Below are positions 1-7,987 of a stretch of 31,765 nt of DNA, one piece after another. A program made the translations under genes and the position numbers. The notes below the pieces were generated by a model that saw only the letters and a program-made list of their open reading frames with translations, was not told the DNA's origin and searched no databases. This stretch comes from DATMER01 sp036277235 (GTDB lineage: Bacteria; Acidobacteriota; Thermoanaerobaculia; Multivoradales; UBA5704), in contig DASUNJ010000758.1 of the NCBI GenBank assembly GCA_036277235.1, forward strand, positions 1 to 31,765. The letters run 5' to 3'. Within the stretch, counting starts at the first letter, position 1, and each line of letters starts with the position of its first letter.

Positions 1-2
1 GC

Positions 3-1004
3 TCGGGGGGCACGGGACCCGGCACCCTGGCGCTCCTGTCAACCAGCTACTCGGCGGATGAAGGAGTCGGAGCCCTGACGGTGACCGTCGCGCGGACGGG
101 CGGCAGCGACGGCGACGCGACCGTCAAGTACGAAACGGCCAGCGGGACTGCCAAGACGAAACAGGACTTCACCGCCCGCACCGGCACCTTGAGCTGGGCG
201 GCGGGCAACCAGGACCCGAAGACGATCGAGATTGCGATCAAGAACGACAAGCTCAAGGAAAAAGACGAGACCTTCACCGTCAAGCTCAGCAAGGCCACCG
301 GCGCCGGGCTCGGCGCGAACAGCGCGAAGGTGACGATCAACGACAACGACACTCCCGGATGCGGCTCCCCGCTCGCTGCTCCCGCGCAGCTCCAGGCGCG
401 CGGGCAGTCGGACAGCGAGATCCGTCTTGCCTGGGCCGATGCGTCGACCGCGGCGAGCGAGCTCCGGATCGAGCGCAGGGAGCCGGGCGGCACCTTCCAG
501 GAGATCGCTTCGCTCGCGGCGGGGGTGCAGAGCTTCACCGATTCCGGCCTGCCCGGGGGAGCCACCTTCCAGTACCGGGTCAGTGCCGTGGGGACCGACG
601 GCGTCTCGGCCGCATCGGCCATCGCCGCCGGTGCCACCGACGGCGTGGCGGCGCCCTGCGACGACGCCAATGCCCTCTGCCTCGACGGCGGCAGGTTCGA
701 AGCGAGCGTCGAATGGCACCGTCTAGCGGCCGCGGACGACGGACCCAAGCGGATGATGCTGCCCGAGGCTTCCAGGTCGGGGCTCTTCTCCTCCTCCCGG
801 TCCTCCGACCCGCAGCTCCTGGTCAACATGGTTGACGGCTGCAAGGTCAACGGCCACCACTGGCTCTACTTCGCGGCCGTCACCGACGTAGAGCACACGG
901 TGAAGGTCCGCGACACCCTCACCGGCCGGACCTGGGCCCGGTTCAATCCGGCCGGCAGCGTGCCGGCGCCGGTGCGCGACGTCGAAGCCTTCTCCTGCCA
1001 GTAG
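3..1004 (+). CDS. Calx-beta / fibronectin type III secreted protein, C-terminal part (5' end outside window)
   Basis: The reading frame is open from the first bases, so the gene starts upstream of the window. In order it shows a Calx-beta domain (about 3-353; the frame reads STSYSADEG near its start and ends in the hallmark TINDND), a fibronectin type III-like domain (about 360-650), and a C-terminal module of about 110 residues bounded by cysteines (CLDGGRFEASVEW ... DGC.VN..HW ... AFSCQ). I recognise that tail as typical of large secreted or surface proteins of Acidobacteriota. Calx-beta repeats are calcium-binding beta-sandwiches of extracellular adhesion-type proteins, so a surface or secreted structural role is inferred. 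No catalytic domain is visible in the part present. The gene faces the cupin gene and ends just before a long hairpin. Confidence 0.85.
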   Translation, partial: SGGTGPGTLALLSTSYSADEGVGALTVTVARTGGSDGDATVKYETASGTAKTKQDFTARTGTLSWAAGNQDPKTIEIAIKNDKLKEKDETFTVKLSKATGAGLGANSAKVTINDNDTPGCGSPLAAPAQLQARGQSDSEIRLAWADASTAASELRIERREPGGTFQEIASLAAGVQSFTDSGLPGGATFQYRVSAVGTDGVSAASAIAAGATDGVAAPCDDANALCLDGGRFEASVEWHRLAAADDGPKRMMLPEASRSGLFSSSRSSDPQLLVNMVDGCKVNGHHWLYFAAVTDVEHTVKVRDTLTGRTWARFNPAGSVPAPVRDVEAFSCQ

Positions 1005-1020
1005 GAGGAGTGAGGAGTAA

Positions 1021-1093
1021 GGACATCAAGGACGACAAGGACTCCAAGGACGCCATGCAGGTGTCCTTGGAGTCCCTGAAGTCCTTGGTGTCC
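1021..1093. repeat. Long inverted repeat made of 9-bp tandem units; hairpin between convergent genes
   Basis: The left arm (1021-1051) is three 9-bp units of the form GACnnCAAG plus GAC. The right arm (1063-1093) is its near reverse complement: 27 of 31 positions match, with an 11-nt loop. It lies between the 3' ends of two convergent genes, so it could end transcription from both sides, but neither side has a clear U-tract. The nested structure, a tandem repeat inside an inverted repeat, is more elaborate than an ordinary terminator. Confidence 0.7.
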
Positions 1094-1101
1094 TTTCCGG
1101 C

Positions 1102-1515
1102 TTACTGCGCAGGCTGATACATCGGCTTGCCTTTTTCGAAGATCAAGGTGCTTGCTATCCGCGCAGGGCCGTCGCCAACGTTCCGCGTCTCGTGGATTAC
1201 GCCCTTGACCATGTGGTACGCCTCGCCCGCGTTCACGCGGCGCGGCTCCTGCCCCTCGATCCGCAGCTCCAGGGTGCCCTCCAGGACCACCGCGTACTCG
1301 TCGCCCGGATGAGTGTGGCGGTTGGTCGTGCCACCCGGCGCGAATTCCACCGTCGCGATCACCGCTTCCTTCGTGTCGTCGCCGCCCGGCGTCGTGCGAA
1401 GAAGGGGTTTCGCCACGAGGCCCTGGGGCTGAGTGTGCGCGGATGGGACGGTCAGCAGGGTGAGCACCAGGGCGGCGAAAACAACAGCCGATAGGATCAT
1501 GCGAGAACGTTTCAT
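1102..1515 (-). CDS. Exported cupin-domain protein
   Basis: The product has 137 residues. A hydrophobic signal peptide (about residues 5-28, ending around SAHTQ) is followed by a single cupin barrel. Cupin motif 1 is visible as GGTTNRHTHPGDEYAVVLEG, giving the HxH...E metal ligands; motif 2 is the later G.....H.T.N stretch (VIHETRN). Small secreted cupins of this kind bind a divalent metal, but their substrate cannot be told from sequence. Its ATG overlaps the stop codon of the amidohydrolase gene (ATGA), so the two are translationally coupled and it is the last gene of that unit. Confidence 0.85.
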   Translation of the reverse strand: MKRSRMILSAVVFAALVLTLLTVPSAHTQPQGLVAKPLLRTTPGGDDTKEAVIATVEFAPGGTTNRHTHPGDEYAVVLEGTLELRIEGQEPRRVNAGEAYHMVKGVIHETRNVGDGPARIASTLIFEKGKPMYQPAQ

Positions 1516-3059
1516 CTTTCCTCCCTTTCAACGCGACCGGTGATGATACCCCTGCGCAGCACCCGACCAGGCTTGAGCCCGCTCGCCTTGCCGCCTTCAA
1601 AGACAGTCTGGCCGTTGACCCAGACGCGCTCGACACCGATCGCGAGCGCGTGCGGGTCGCTCGTCGTCGCGCGATCGATCACTTTAGCCGGGTCGAAGAG
1701 CACGAGATCGGCGTAAAAGCCGGGTGCGAGCCGGCCGCGGTCCGCGAGCCCGGTGTGATCGGCGGCGAGGGAGGTCATCTTGCGCACCGCGTCCTCGAGC
1801 GGGAGCACGCCGCGCTCGCGAACATAGCGGCCGAGGACGCGCGGAAAGGCGCCGAACCCCCGCGGGTGCCGGCCGTCGAGCTCGCCGTCCGTGCAGAGGT
1901 TGGTGTGCGGCCAGGCGAGGAGCTTTTCGAGATCGCTTTCGATCATGCTCGTGCCGATGACGCTTTCAACTCCCTCCTTGCCCTGGCGGCGGAGCGCCTC
2001 GGCGTCGCGGATGAGCGCGATCAGCGTTTTCTCGGGCGCTTCGCCGCGTTCCTTGGCGATCTCGGCCACGGTGCGTCCCGCATAGGCGGGATTCGGAAGG
2101 TAGCGGCCGAGCAGCAATCCGTCGGCCGGCGCGATCTCGGCGAGCACCTGCCGGGCGGTTTCCAGGTTCTCGAAATCGCGCTCCGGGAAGAGCACCGTGA
2201 GCGTCGAGTGCCAGTAGAGGTAGGGATAGATGTCGGCCGTGACGTCGACCCCCTGCGCCCTCGCATCGTCAAGGAGCTTGAGCAGACGGGGCGCCTCGCC
2301 CCAGAGCGAGCGCATCGCGAGCTTGACGTGCGAGATCTGCACGGGGAGCTTCGCTTCCCGGCCGATCGCGAGGATCTCGTCGATCGCCTCCCAGAATCTC
2401 CGGTCCTCGCTGCGGACGTGGCTGATGTAACGGCCACCGTGCCTCGCGGTGACCCGGGCCAGGTCCAGCAGCTCGGCGCGCGTCGAATAGATCCCCGGAT
2501 CGTATTCGAGCCCGGTCGAAAGGCCGAGGGCTCCCGCCTCCAGGTCGCGCTCGAGCAGGCGCGACATCTCGGTGATCTCGGCCGCGGTCGCGGCGCGGCG
2601 GAAGTCCTTGCCCAGTACCTTTTCGCGCAGCGTGCCGTGTCCCGAGTACGAGGCCACGTTGACGGCCGACGGCGCGCGCTCCAGTTTTGCGAAGAGCTCG
2701 CTCAACGGGAACGTCGAACCCCCGTCCTGTCCGCCGACGACGGTGGTGATCCCCTGGCTCACCGCGCCGAGCGCCTCCGGTAGCTCGAGCAGGTCCGCGT
2801 GCGAGTGCGTATCGATGAACCCGGGCGCGAGGACGAGGCCTTGCGCATCGAAGACCGGCTCGCCCGGGATCGGCTCCACGTCTCCCACGGCGCCGATGCG
2901 GTCGCCGGCGATGCGCAGGCTCCCCATGCGCGCCGGTGCCCCGGTGCCGTCGATCAGGCGCGCATTCACGATCCGGAGCGTCGGCGCGGGCTCTGCTCCA
3001 AGGAAGGCGGGCGCGAGCAGCGCGAGAACGAAGGCGAAGGTTAGGCGAAGAGGGGGCAC
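1512..3059 (-). CDS. Exported N-acyl-D-amino-acid deacylase family amidohydrolase
   Basis: The product has 515 residues with an N-terminal signal peptide (about 1-22). It belongs to the amidohydrolase superfamily, D-aminoacylase group. Visible signatures are the metal-binding DTHSHADL (H85, H87), the histidines in YISHVRSE (H214) and QISHVKL (H244), the catalytic aspartate in CTDGELDG (D391), and the family stretch HPRGFGAFPRVLGRYVRE. The C-terminal beta-sandwich (GRLAPGFYADLVLFDP) completes the fold. Family members hydrolyse N-acyl-D-amino acids or related peptides; the exact substrate is unknown. The start is GTG with a weak AGGA upstream. It lies 33 nt behind the carbonic-anhydrase-like gene and is coupled to the cupin gene. 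Confidence 0.9.
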   Translation of the reverse strand: MPPLRLTFAFVLALLAPAFLGAEPAPTLRIVNARLIDGTGAPARMGSLRIAGDRIGAVGDVEPIPGEPVFDAQGLVLAPGFIDTHSHADLLELPEALGAVSQGITTVVGGQDGGSTFPLSELFAKLERAPSAVNVASYSGHGTLREKVLGKDFRRAATAAEITEMSRLLERDLEAGALGLSTGLEYDPGIYSTRAELLDLARVTARHGGRYISHVRSEDRRFWEAIDEILAIGREAKLPVQISHVKLAMRSLWGEAPRLLKLLDDARAQGVDVTADIYPYLYWHSTLTVLFPERDFENLETARQVLAEIAPADGLLLGRYLPNPAYAGRTVAEIAKERGEAPEKTLIALIRDAEALRRQGKEGVESVIGTSMIESDLEKLLAWPHTNLCTDGELDGRHPRGFGAFPRVLGRYVRERGVLPLEDAVRKMTSLAADHTGLADRGRLAPGFYADLVLFDPAKVIDRATTSDPHALAIGVERVWVNGQTVFEGGKASGLKPGRVLRRGIITGRVEREER

Positions 3060-3092
3060 GATGCGGCGATCCTAGCAGACCGCCCAGCGTCC

Positions 3093-3575
3093 TCAGGCCT
3101 TCAACTCGTCGTCCTGCTCGCGCGTCAGCAGCAGGGCCCGGAACTCCATCCTGGCGATCCGGGGGTGCTGCCGGAGCATGGGGATCAGCTTCGACAGCAC
3201 TCCCTGGTGGGCCTCCAGTTCTTCGCTGGGCAGGATGTTCTCTTCGAGCCCCTCCTCGAGGATCTCCGGCGGAATCTGGAGCTTGTCCGGAACTCTGTAC
3301 GCGCCGCAGTCCCGGTGGTCGAGGATGACGATCCGCCGGATGTCGTGTCCGAGAGCGAGCGCGGCTTCGATGTGCTCGATGAACACCTTCTGCCAATCCG
3401 GCCGGCAGGCTCCGAGCGAGGCACCTGCCAGAATGAACTGATCGTAGACCTTGCCCGGTGTCAGCCGCTGCATCGCATCCACGATCCGGCGTGGGTAGCG
3501 ATAGTCGATGCACGCGAGGAGCATCGACATGCCGGGTTTCTCAAGCTCTTCAACGACGAATTCCTCGAACGTCAT
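3093..3575 (-). CDS. Beta-carbonic-anhydrase-like protein
   Basis: The product has about 160 residues. From the chosen start it carries CxDxR (ACIDYR) near residue 22, then ILAGASLGA and, about 65 residues after the first Cys, ILDHRDCGAYR. These match the Cys/Asp-Arg dyad and His-x-x-Cys zinc ligands of beta-class carbonic anhydrases. It is shorter than typical enzymes (about 200 residues) and the middle is reduced, so hydration of CO2 is likely but not certain. A GTG three codons upstream (3584) overlaps the Shine-Dalgarno sequence AGGAGGTG, which sits 8 nt before the ATG at 3575, so the ATG is preferred. First gene of a probable three-gene minus-strand unit. Confidence 0.75.
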   Translation of the reverse strand: MTFEEFVVEELEKPGMSMLLACIDYRYPRRIVDAMQRLTPGKVYDQFILAGASLGACRPDWQKVFIEHIEAALALGHDIRRIVILDHRDCGAYRVPDKLQIPPEILEEGLEENILPSEELEAHQGVLSKLIPMLRQHPRIARMEFRALLLTREQDDELKA

Positions 3576-3767
3576 CGCTCGCACCTCCTATGACTTCTGT
3601 TAGCGCGGCTCCATTCCTCTGGGCTCAACTCAGGCAGTCCGGCTTCGCCACCGTGCTCTCGTGTTGCCTCCCCAAGTCGGTCCGAAGCAGGATTGGCTGC
3701 CCTGCCAGGGATAGTGAGAAGAGGGCGCAAGGAATTGCTTCGCCGGCCGCCATCCAGGGCGCTGAAG

Positions 3768-4295
3768 CTAGGCAAAAGTCGCTACGCCATGGTAGTCCAT
3801 TACGTCGTGGACGTCATAGCCGTCGGCAGCTTTGTTCAACATTGCCCAATCTTCTCTTGATAAGCTTCCTGCGTTCGATATTATCCAATTGGAGTCTTGA
3901 CAGATCAATACCCCCTTGGGTTTAGCCAAGATCCACATGCGACAAAGCTCACAAGGATTATATGGTTGCTGGTTGTGATTCATCGCGAGGAACACCAAGT
4001 CCTCGATCTTCTCGCCCCAGGATAACGCTATAGAAAGAGCTGATGCCTCAGCGCATATGTTGTTGCCGAGGCCATAAACCATGACGGAAAATTGGCCGGT
4101 GGCGGAGTTCCATCTTTGATCCTTCTCGTCGCCGAAGGCAAACCGCCTGTTGTTGTAGCCAACATAGCAGGCCCCCGTCTTCGTTGAAACAGCATAACTC
4201 AAGGTTAAATTACGCAGTCCTCCCTCCTCTCTATCTCTTCTCTTCCTCATTCTGTCCAGGATCTTCTTGATGATAGCTATTTGTTCTTCATTCAT
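3768..4295 (-). CDS. Cytidine-deaminase-fold protein, low GC, probably acquired
   Basis: The product has 175 residues from the ATG at 4295, which has AGGAGG about 11 nt upstream; an upstream extension to 4385 lacks homology-like sequence. The zinc deaminase signature is clear: NNICAEASAL (Cys ligand and catalytic Glu) and NPCELCRMW (PCxxC). This matches the cytidine/blasticidin deaminase type (CAE) rather than the HAE type. The first 35 residues are a charged helix (MNEEQIAIIKKILDRMRKRR). Base composition and codon use (ATA, TTA-like codons) are much more AT-rich than all neighbours, which suggests recent transfer. It may salvage nucleosides, but its sequence is divergent and a role in conflict or drug resistance is equally possible. 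It sits beside a broken vapC. Confidence 0.75.
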   Translation of the reverse strand: MNEEQIAIIKKILDRMRKRRDREEGGLRNLTLSYAVSTKTGACYVGYNNRRFAFGDEKDQRWNSATGQFSVMVYGLGNNICAEASALSIALSWGEKIEDLVFLAMNHNQQPYNPCELCRMWILAKPKGVLICQDSNWIISNAGSLSREDWAMLNKAADGYDVHDVMDYHGVATFA

Positions 4296-4391
4296 TCTCG
4301 GTTCAACCTCCTGCCCAGATCCTTCTCGCAATTGTAGTGGTGGCGCCAGGCAGGGAATTGCACCTCCTCGTGGATCCAGTTGCAATTCGTC

Positions 4392-4499
4392 TCAGGAGCT
4401 GCGAGGGGGAGACTCGGCCGCGTCGAGAGCCTCGTTGAACGCGCGACGCTCGGGCTCGTCAAGCAGGATCGCAAGGAGAGCCGAGGTATCGACCACCAT
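4392..4499 (-). pseudogene. vapC: Truncated VapC (PIN-domain) toxin gene
   Basis: Starting one base into the vapB stop codon, the frame reads MVVDTSALLAILLDEPE and continues for 35 codons before a stop. This is the typical start of a PIN-domain VapC ribonuclease, with the first catalytic Asp (D4), but a full VapC has about 130 residues and three to four acidic residues. The remaining three quarters are absent. The break lies where the low-GC deaminase region begins, so the toxin was probably cut by that insertion or deletion. It is not expected to be active. Confidence 0.75.
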
Positions 4500-4753
4500 C
4501 AGCGCGGCAACCCGTGCTCGTCGTATCCGAGGATCTCATCAGGCATCCTCGGATCCAGGACGGGCAACCGGGAGCAGTGCAGGGCGATCTCGTCGAGCTC
4601 GTCGGCAAGCCGCCGCTGGATACGTTCCCGGCGCAGCCGGGCAAGACGGTCTCGAAGTGCCTGAGTGACTGCCTCTGTCTTGGTCTCGCCTGTCAACCTG
4701 GACAAGGCCTCTGCGAGCTTTTCGGCCTCGGGATTCCTGATGTTCAGAGCCAT
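4499..4753 (-). CDS. vapB: VapB-type antitoxin (Rv0623-like / PSK family)
   Basis: The product has 84 residues beginning MALNIRNPEAEKLAEAL, the standard N-terminus of Rv0623-like VapB antitoxins. That region forms a DNA-binding ribbon-helix-helix-type dimer. A long charged helix follows (RDRLARLRRERIQRR), then a C-terminal toxin-wrapping tail ending ILGYDEHGLPR. The frame is open back to 4792, but the family start is the ATG at 4753. It overlaps the vapC remnant by one base. With the toxin truncated, it is an orphan antitoxin that could still repress its own promoter. Confidence 0.8.
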   Translation of the reverse strand: MALNIRNPEAEKLAEALSRLTGETKTEAVTQALRDRLARLRRERIQRRLADELDEIALHCSRLPVLDPRMPDEILGYDEHGLPR

Positions 4754-4919
4754 GGGTTTCCCAATCGATGCGAGGAATCTACACGGTAGCATCGAGAGCT
4801 ACACAGCGTCAACGTGAGGCCGGCTCCGGCTCGGGACCTCGCGCTCCGAGCAAGGGGCTGTGTGCTTACATCGCGAGGTCGGCGGCCGCCTGTGGGCTGA
4901 AGGTCCTGGCGCCCGGGGT

Positions 4920-5840
4920 CTAAGGCTGGCCGGAATCCAGCTTGAGCGCTCTCCGGATCGCCCAGGTGACCAGATCCGGCTCGGACTGCTGGATGTAGTG
5001 ACCGCTGCGGCCCGTCATCACGAGCATGCCATCTGAAACGTCTACGGCCCACTTGGCGAGGTGCATGATCCGCTGCTTCCCGAAGGCAGCCTTCACTGCA
5101 GGCGGCATGTCGACTTTGGTCGCCATGAGGATGACGACCGGGACGTCAGGCACGGGTGGAAGGGAAAGGAAGTCCGCCCATCCATTCTTGTACAGTTGCT
5201 CTGCGACCAGCGCCTCGGCGCGCACGGCCGGCGGCCCTTCCGCAAACTGCTGCCACTGGGCTTTCTCCGCGGCGATCATGCCTGTCTCGCCAGCGCCGAG
5301 CTCGGTCCAGATGGCCAGTTGGTCGGCCCGGGTCTGGGTGAAGTCGCTGGGATCGACATAGACCAGTCCCGCCACCTCGCTCGGGTACAGGCCGGCGAAC
5401 ATGCGCACGTACGGCCCCCCGATCGAATGCCCCACCAGCACATAGGGCGGTTTGATCCCGGCGTTCTGGAGGAGAGTATGGAGCTGATTCGCGATCCGTT
5501 GCGGCGTCGGCGGAGCGTCATCCGCTTCGGACTGTCCGAGGCCCGCACGGTCATAGGCCACGACGCGCGCGAATTGGGCCACCGCCGGCTGCACGAGCTT
5601 CCAGGTTTCCAGACTGTCGCCAAATGCGCTGACGAGGACAACCGTGGGTTGACCCTCGCGAGCCGGTCCGTCGATCTGCGCCCGCAGCTTGAGCCCGCCC
5701 ACGTCAATCATCTGCATCGTGCTCGGAGCTCCAGCCTGGGCCAGGATCGGCAAGGCGACGAGTAGGCTAATGACGACAGAGAGCCACCCGATGGCAAGCC
5801 GGTTCCAGGTCGAGCGGGAGGTCAACGGGTTGAAAAGCAT
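4920..5840 (-). CDS. Exported alpha/beta hydrolase
   Basis: The product has 306 residues. A signal peptide or membrane anchor covers about 13-36, and a single alpha/beta-hydrolase domain follows. The nucleophile elbow is GHSIGG (S139). The strand-3/4 region AYDRAGLGQSEA is typical. The acid is probably the Asp in ATKVDMPP, and the catalytic His is in SGHYIQQSEPD near the C-terminus. It could be an esterase, lipase or haloperoxidase-like enzyme; sequence alone does not decide. The ATG has AGGAG 8 nt upstream. It is transcribed alone. Confidence 0.85.
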   Translation of the reverse strand: MLFNPLTSRSTWNRLAIGWLSVVISLLVALPILAQAGAPSTMQMIDVGGLKLRAQIDGPAREGQPTVVLVSAFGDSLETWKLVQPAVAQFARVVAYDRAGLGQSEADDAPPTPQRIANQLHTLLQNAGIKPPYVLVGHSIGGPYVRMFAGLYPSEVAGLVYVDPSDFTQTRADQLAIWTELGAGETGMIAAEKAQWQQFAEGPPAVRAEALVAEQLYKNGWADFLSLPPVPDVPVVILMATKVDMPPAVKAAFGKQRIMHLAKWAVDVSDGMLVMTGRSGHYIQQSEPDLVTWAIRRALKLDSGQP

Positions 5841-6059
5841 GGCTGCAGCTCCTGGGATCTCATCCCGGTTGAGCGTTCAGTAGTCAGTGTCCCGGAAGAG
5901 AGTCCTATTTCATCGCAGCATGGCAATCTCGGGATGGGAGCCCACGCTTCGCGGCTGCCCTCCGCCGAGTCATGGCAAACGATCTTCAGGTACCAGTCGA
6001 AGTTAAAGCTTTTCCAGGAATGACATTTCGGACCCGTTTTCCGTCTCTACCTGGGTACT
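5841..6059. other. Intergenic gap between divergent hydrolase and transposase genes
   Basis: No gene of its own is seen in these 219 bases. They hold the leader of the hydrolase gene on one side and the transposase upstream region on the other. Just before the transposase start the text AATGACATTTCGGACCCG is of the kind found near REP-associated transposases, but I could not find a second copy in the window. Confidence 0.3.
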
Positions 6060-6508
6060 ATGTCAAGACCACTACGCTTCATCCCAGAAGAAGGCGCTCT
6101 CGTCGACGTCACCTGCCGTACCATCCATGCTCGCTACCTGCTGCGGCCCGACCTGGAGCTCGACGACATCCTGCTCGGCGTCCGCAGCCGCGCCCAGCGG
6201 CTCTACCCGGTTGATATTTCTGCGCTCTTCGTGGCTTCGAACCATTACCACCTCCTCCTGTGGGTTCCGGACGCCAAGCGCCTGGCTGACTTCATGGGGC
6301 ACTTCCAGGCCAACGTGGCGCGCGAGGTCGCCCGCCTGAGGAAGTGGCCGGGCAAGGTCTGGTCCTGGCGCTACGAAGGCATCGTGATCAGCGACGAGCC
6401 CGCGGCGCAGGTGGACCGCTTGCGCTACGTGCTGGCCAATGGGGGTCAAGGAGGGTCTCGTTGCCAGGGTTGAGGAGTGGCCGGGCATCAGCCTGGTCTT
6501 CCGCACCT
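6060..6508 (+). pseudogene. REP-associated tyrosine transposase (Y1, IS200-like), frameshifted and truncated
   Basis: The N-terminal 130 residues show the Y1 transposase fold: TCRTIHARYLL, the HUH-type motif SNHYHLLLWV, and the RLRYVLANG stretch holding the likely catalytic Tyr. At 6441-6445 a run of five G shifts the frame. With four G the reading would continue GVKEGLVARVEEWPGI, the expected family sequence. The intact frame stops early at 6473, and after about 6508 family similarity is lost. RAYT proteins are single-strand transposases linked to REP palindromes. This copy looks dead. Confidence 0.75.
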
Positions 6509-6669
6509 CCTTTCCTGGGATCGTCGTGCTTCCTCTTCTCTGTTGTCGCGAGGTGGGGGAATATCTCGCCGCCCGCTGCGGGTAAATGCGCTATTCGAGG
6601 CGGACCTAGGTCAATTCCAAGAAAGGAGAGGTGCATCTGGCGGGTTCCTTTTTTTGAAAGATTGACGCC

Positions 6670-7971
6670 CTACCAGGCGACCGTCTCGTCACCCAGATCA
6701 ATTGTCACCGGCGCTCCTGCTCCGTAGGTGAACTGAAAGCCGTCGTCACTCGCCTTCTGGAAGAACGTGGCAAGTGAGTTCTGCGTCTTAATCCATGCCT
6801 TGCCCTTTTTTTGAAAGTCGAGCTTCCGATTGTGGTCGATGTGGGCCACATCGTACGTCAGAACCATATGGAACTTCGCGTTTTTTCCCCGGGCATCGGC
6901 GAGCCATTGAAGGGTATCCCGATCAGGGTTGCCATTCTTCCCGTCGCCGGAGAAGACGTAGGTCTCCGCAATGACCTTCTCGAAGAAATCGGGTTTGACG
7001 TTTCGGTCGCTGCCATGATGGGGGATCTTCAGGATGTCCACGGATAGCGTTCCGTCGGCCGCCAACAGGCCGACCTTTTCAAGCCCGGTGAGGATCTTGT
7101 CGCCACGCGCGTCGCCCGTCAAGAGAATACTCTTGCCTCCGAATTCTGCGAGGCATACGATGCTAGACAGGTTCTTCACGCTCCTGTCCGCATAAGCGGC
7201 TAACACGGCTTCCGCAGTTAGGTTTTTGGTTTTGATGTAATCGTCGAACTCTTTCTGCAGAGCCTCGATCTCGGCTTGCAGCGGACCGATGATTTTGAGC
7301 TTAAGCCCTGCGATCTTCTCCGGTGTCGGCGTCTTCTCGGCGGTGATCAGCGTAGGCCGCCCCTGAGCGTCCTTGAATGGGCTGTTGAGGGCGGCGACCT
7401 CCCCCTTCTGGAACAGGTACTTGTGATCGATGCGAACGTCACGACCCTCTCCGTGCCCGGCTAGGACGAGCGCGAGGTCCCATGCATCCTCACGAGACTC
7501 TTCCGCCGACTCACCCTGCCGCTCCTTAAATGCATCCTCTAGCTTCTCGATGATTACCGGGTTCGGGCTGCCTCCGATGCTCGCCTGCAAGGACGCCGTT
7601 AGCGTCTTATAGTACTTGTCAATGGAGTCCCCGAGTATGTCGTTGAATACATTGTGCCAGAGCCGCTTGATGCGAACGGTCCGGTCGGTGGGTGGAACAT
7701 GGTTTTCGATCTCGAACTTGAGTGACCGCAGCAGCTTTTTTATTCCGATAATGTGATCACTGTCCATATGACTGATCATCACCAATTCGAGAGGTAGGTA
7801 ATCCATCTCAAGGTTGGCAACGATCTCATCGAGGCGGGGGCGGAGGTGGTCTTCGTAGATCTGACCCGGTCCGCCGTCGATCACCGCTATCTTCGGGCTG
7901 TCTAACGTTCCCCAGTGCAAAAGCAGGCAGTCGCCTTCGGCGGCTGGAAGAGGTTCCAAGGTGAAAAGCAT
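6670..7971 (-). CDS. ComEC-like metallo-beta-lactamase-fold hydrolase
   Basis: The product has 433 residues and no signal peptide or membrane segment, so it is cytosolic. MBL-fold landmarks are AVIDGG (about 29-34), SHMDSDHIIG (H68, D70, D72, H73, the HxDxDH variant seen in ComEC/Rec2-type domains), LLTGDA (D287) and IPHHGSDRN (H318-H319). A long insert (about 85-270) separates the first ligands from the later ones. MBL proteins of this type are often nucleases or phosphodiesterases, but the substrate here is unknown. It starts 16 nt after the S8 peptidase stop with GGGAGG before the ATG, so the two genes form one unit. GC content is well below that of the T6SS operon. Confidence 0.85.
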   Translation of the reverse strand: MLFTLEPLPAAEGDCLLLHWGTLDSPKIAVIDGGPGQIYEDHLRPRLDEIVANLEMDYLPLELVMISHMDSDHIIGIKKLLRSLKFEIENHVPPTDRTVRIKRLWHNVFNDILGDSIDKYYKTLTASLQASIGGSPNPVIIEKLEDAFKERQGESAEESREDAWDLALVLAGHGEGRDVRIDHKYLFQKGEVAALNSPFKDAQGRPTLITAEKTPTPEKIAGLKLKIIGPLQAEIEALQKEFDDYIKTKNLTAEAVLAAYADRSVKNLSSIVCLAEFGGKSILLTGDARGDKILTGLEKVGLLAADGTLSVDILKIPHHGSDRNVKPDFFEKVIAETYVFSGDGKNGNPDRDTLQWLADARGKNAKFHMVLTYDVAHIDHNRKLDFQKKGKAWIKTQNSLATFFQKASDDGFQFTYGAGAPVTIDLGDETVAW

Positions 7972-7987
7972 CGTATCCTCCCTTTGG

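Noticed and set aside
4296..4385. N-terminal extension of the deaminase (MQLDPRGG...)
   Set aside because: Composition changes at the ATG at 4295, which has an AGGAGG upstream; the extension spans the junction with the vapC scar.
6645..6820. Repeated CCTTTTTTTGAAAG segment (about 6647 and 6804)
   Set aside because: The second copy is ordinary coding sequence of the MBL gene (FQKKG); a homopolymer-centred 14-bp match is not convincing as a functional repeat.
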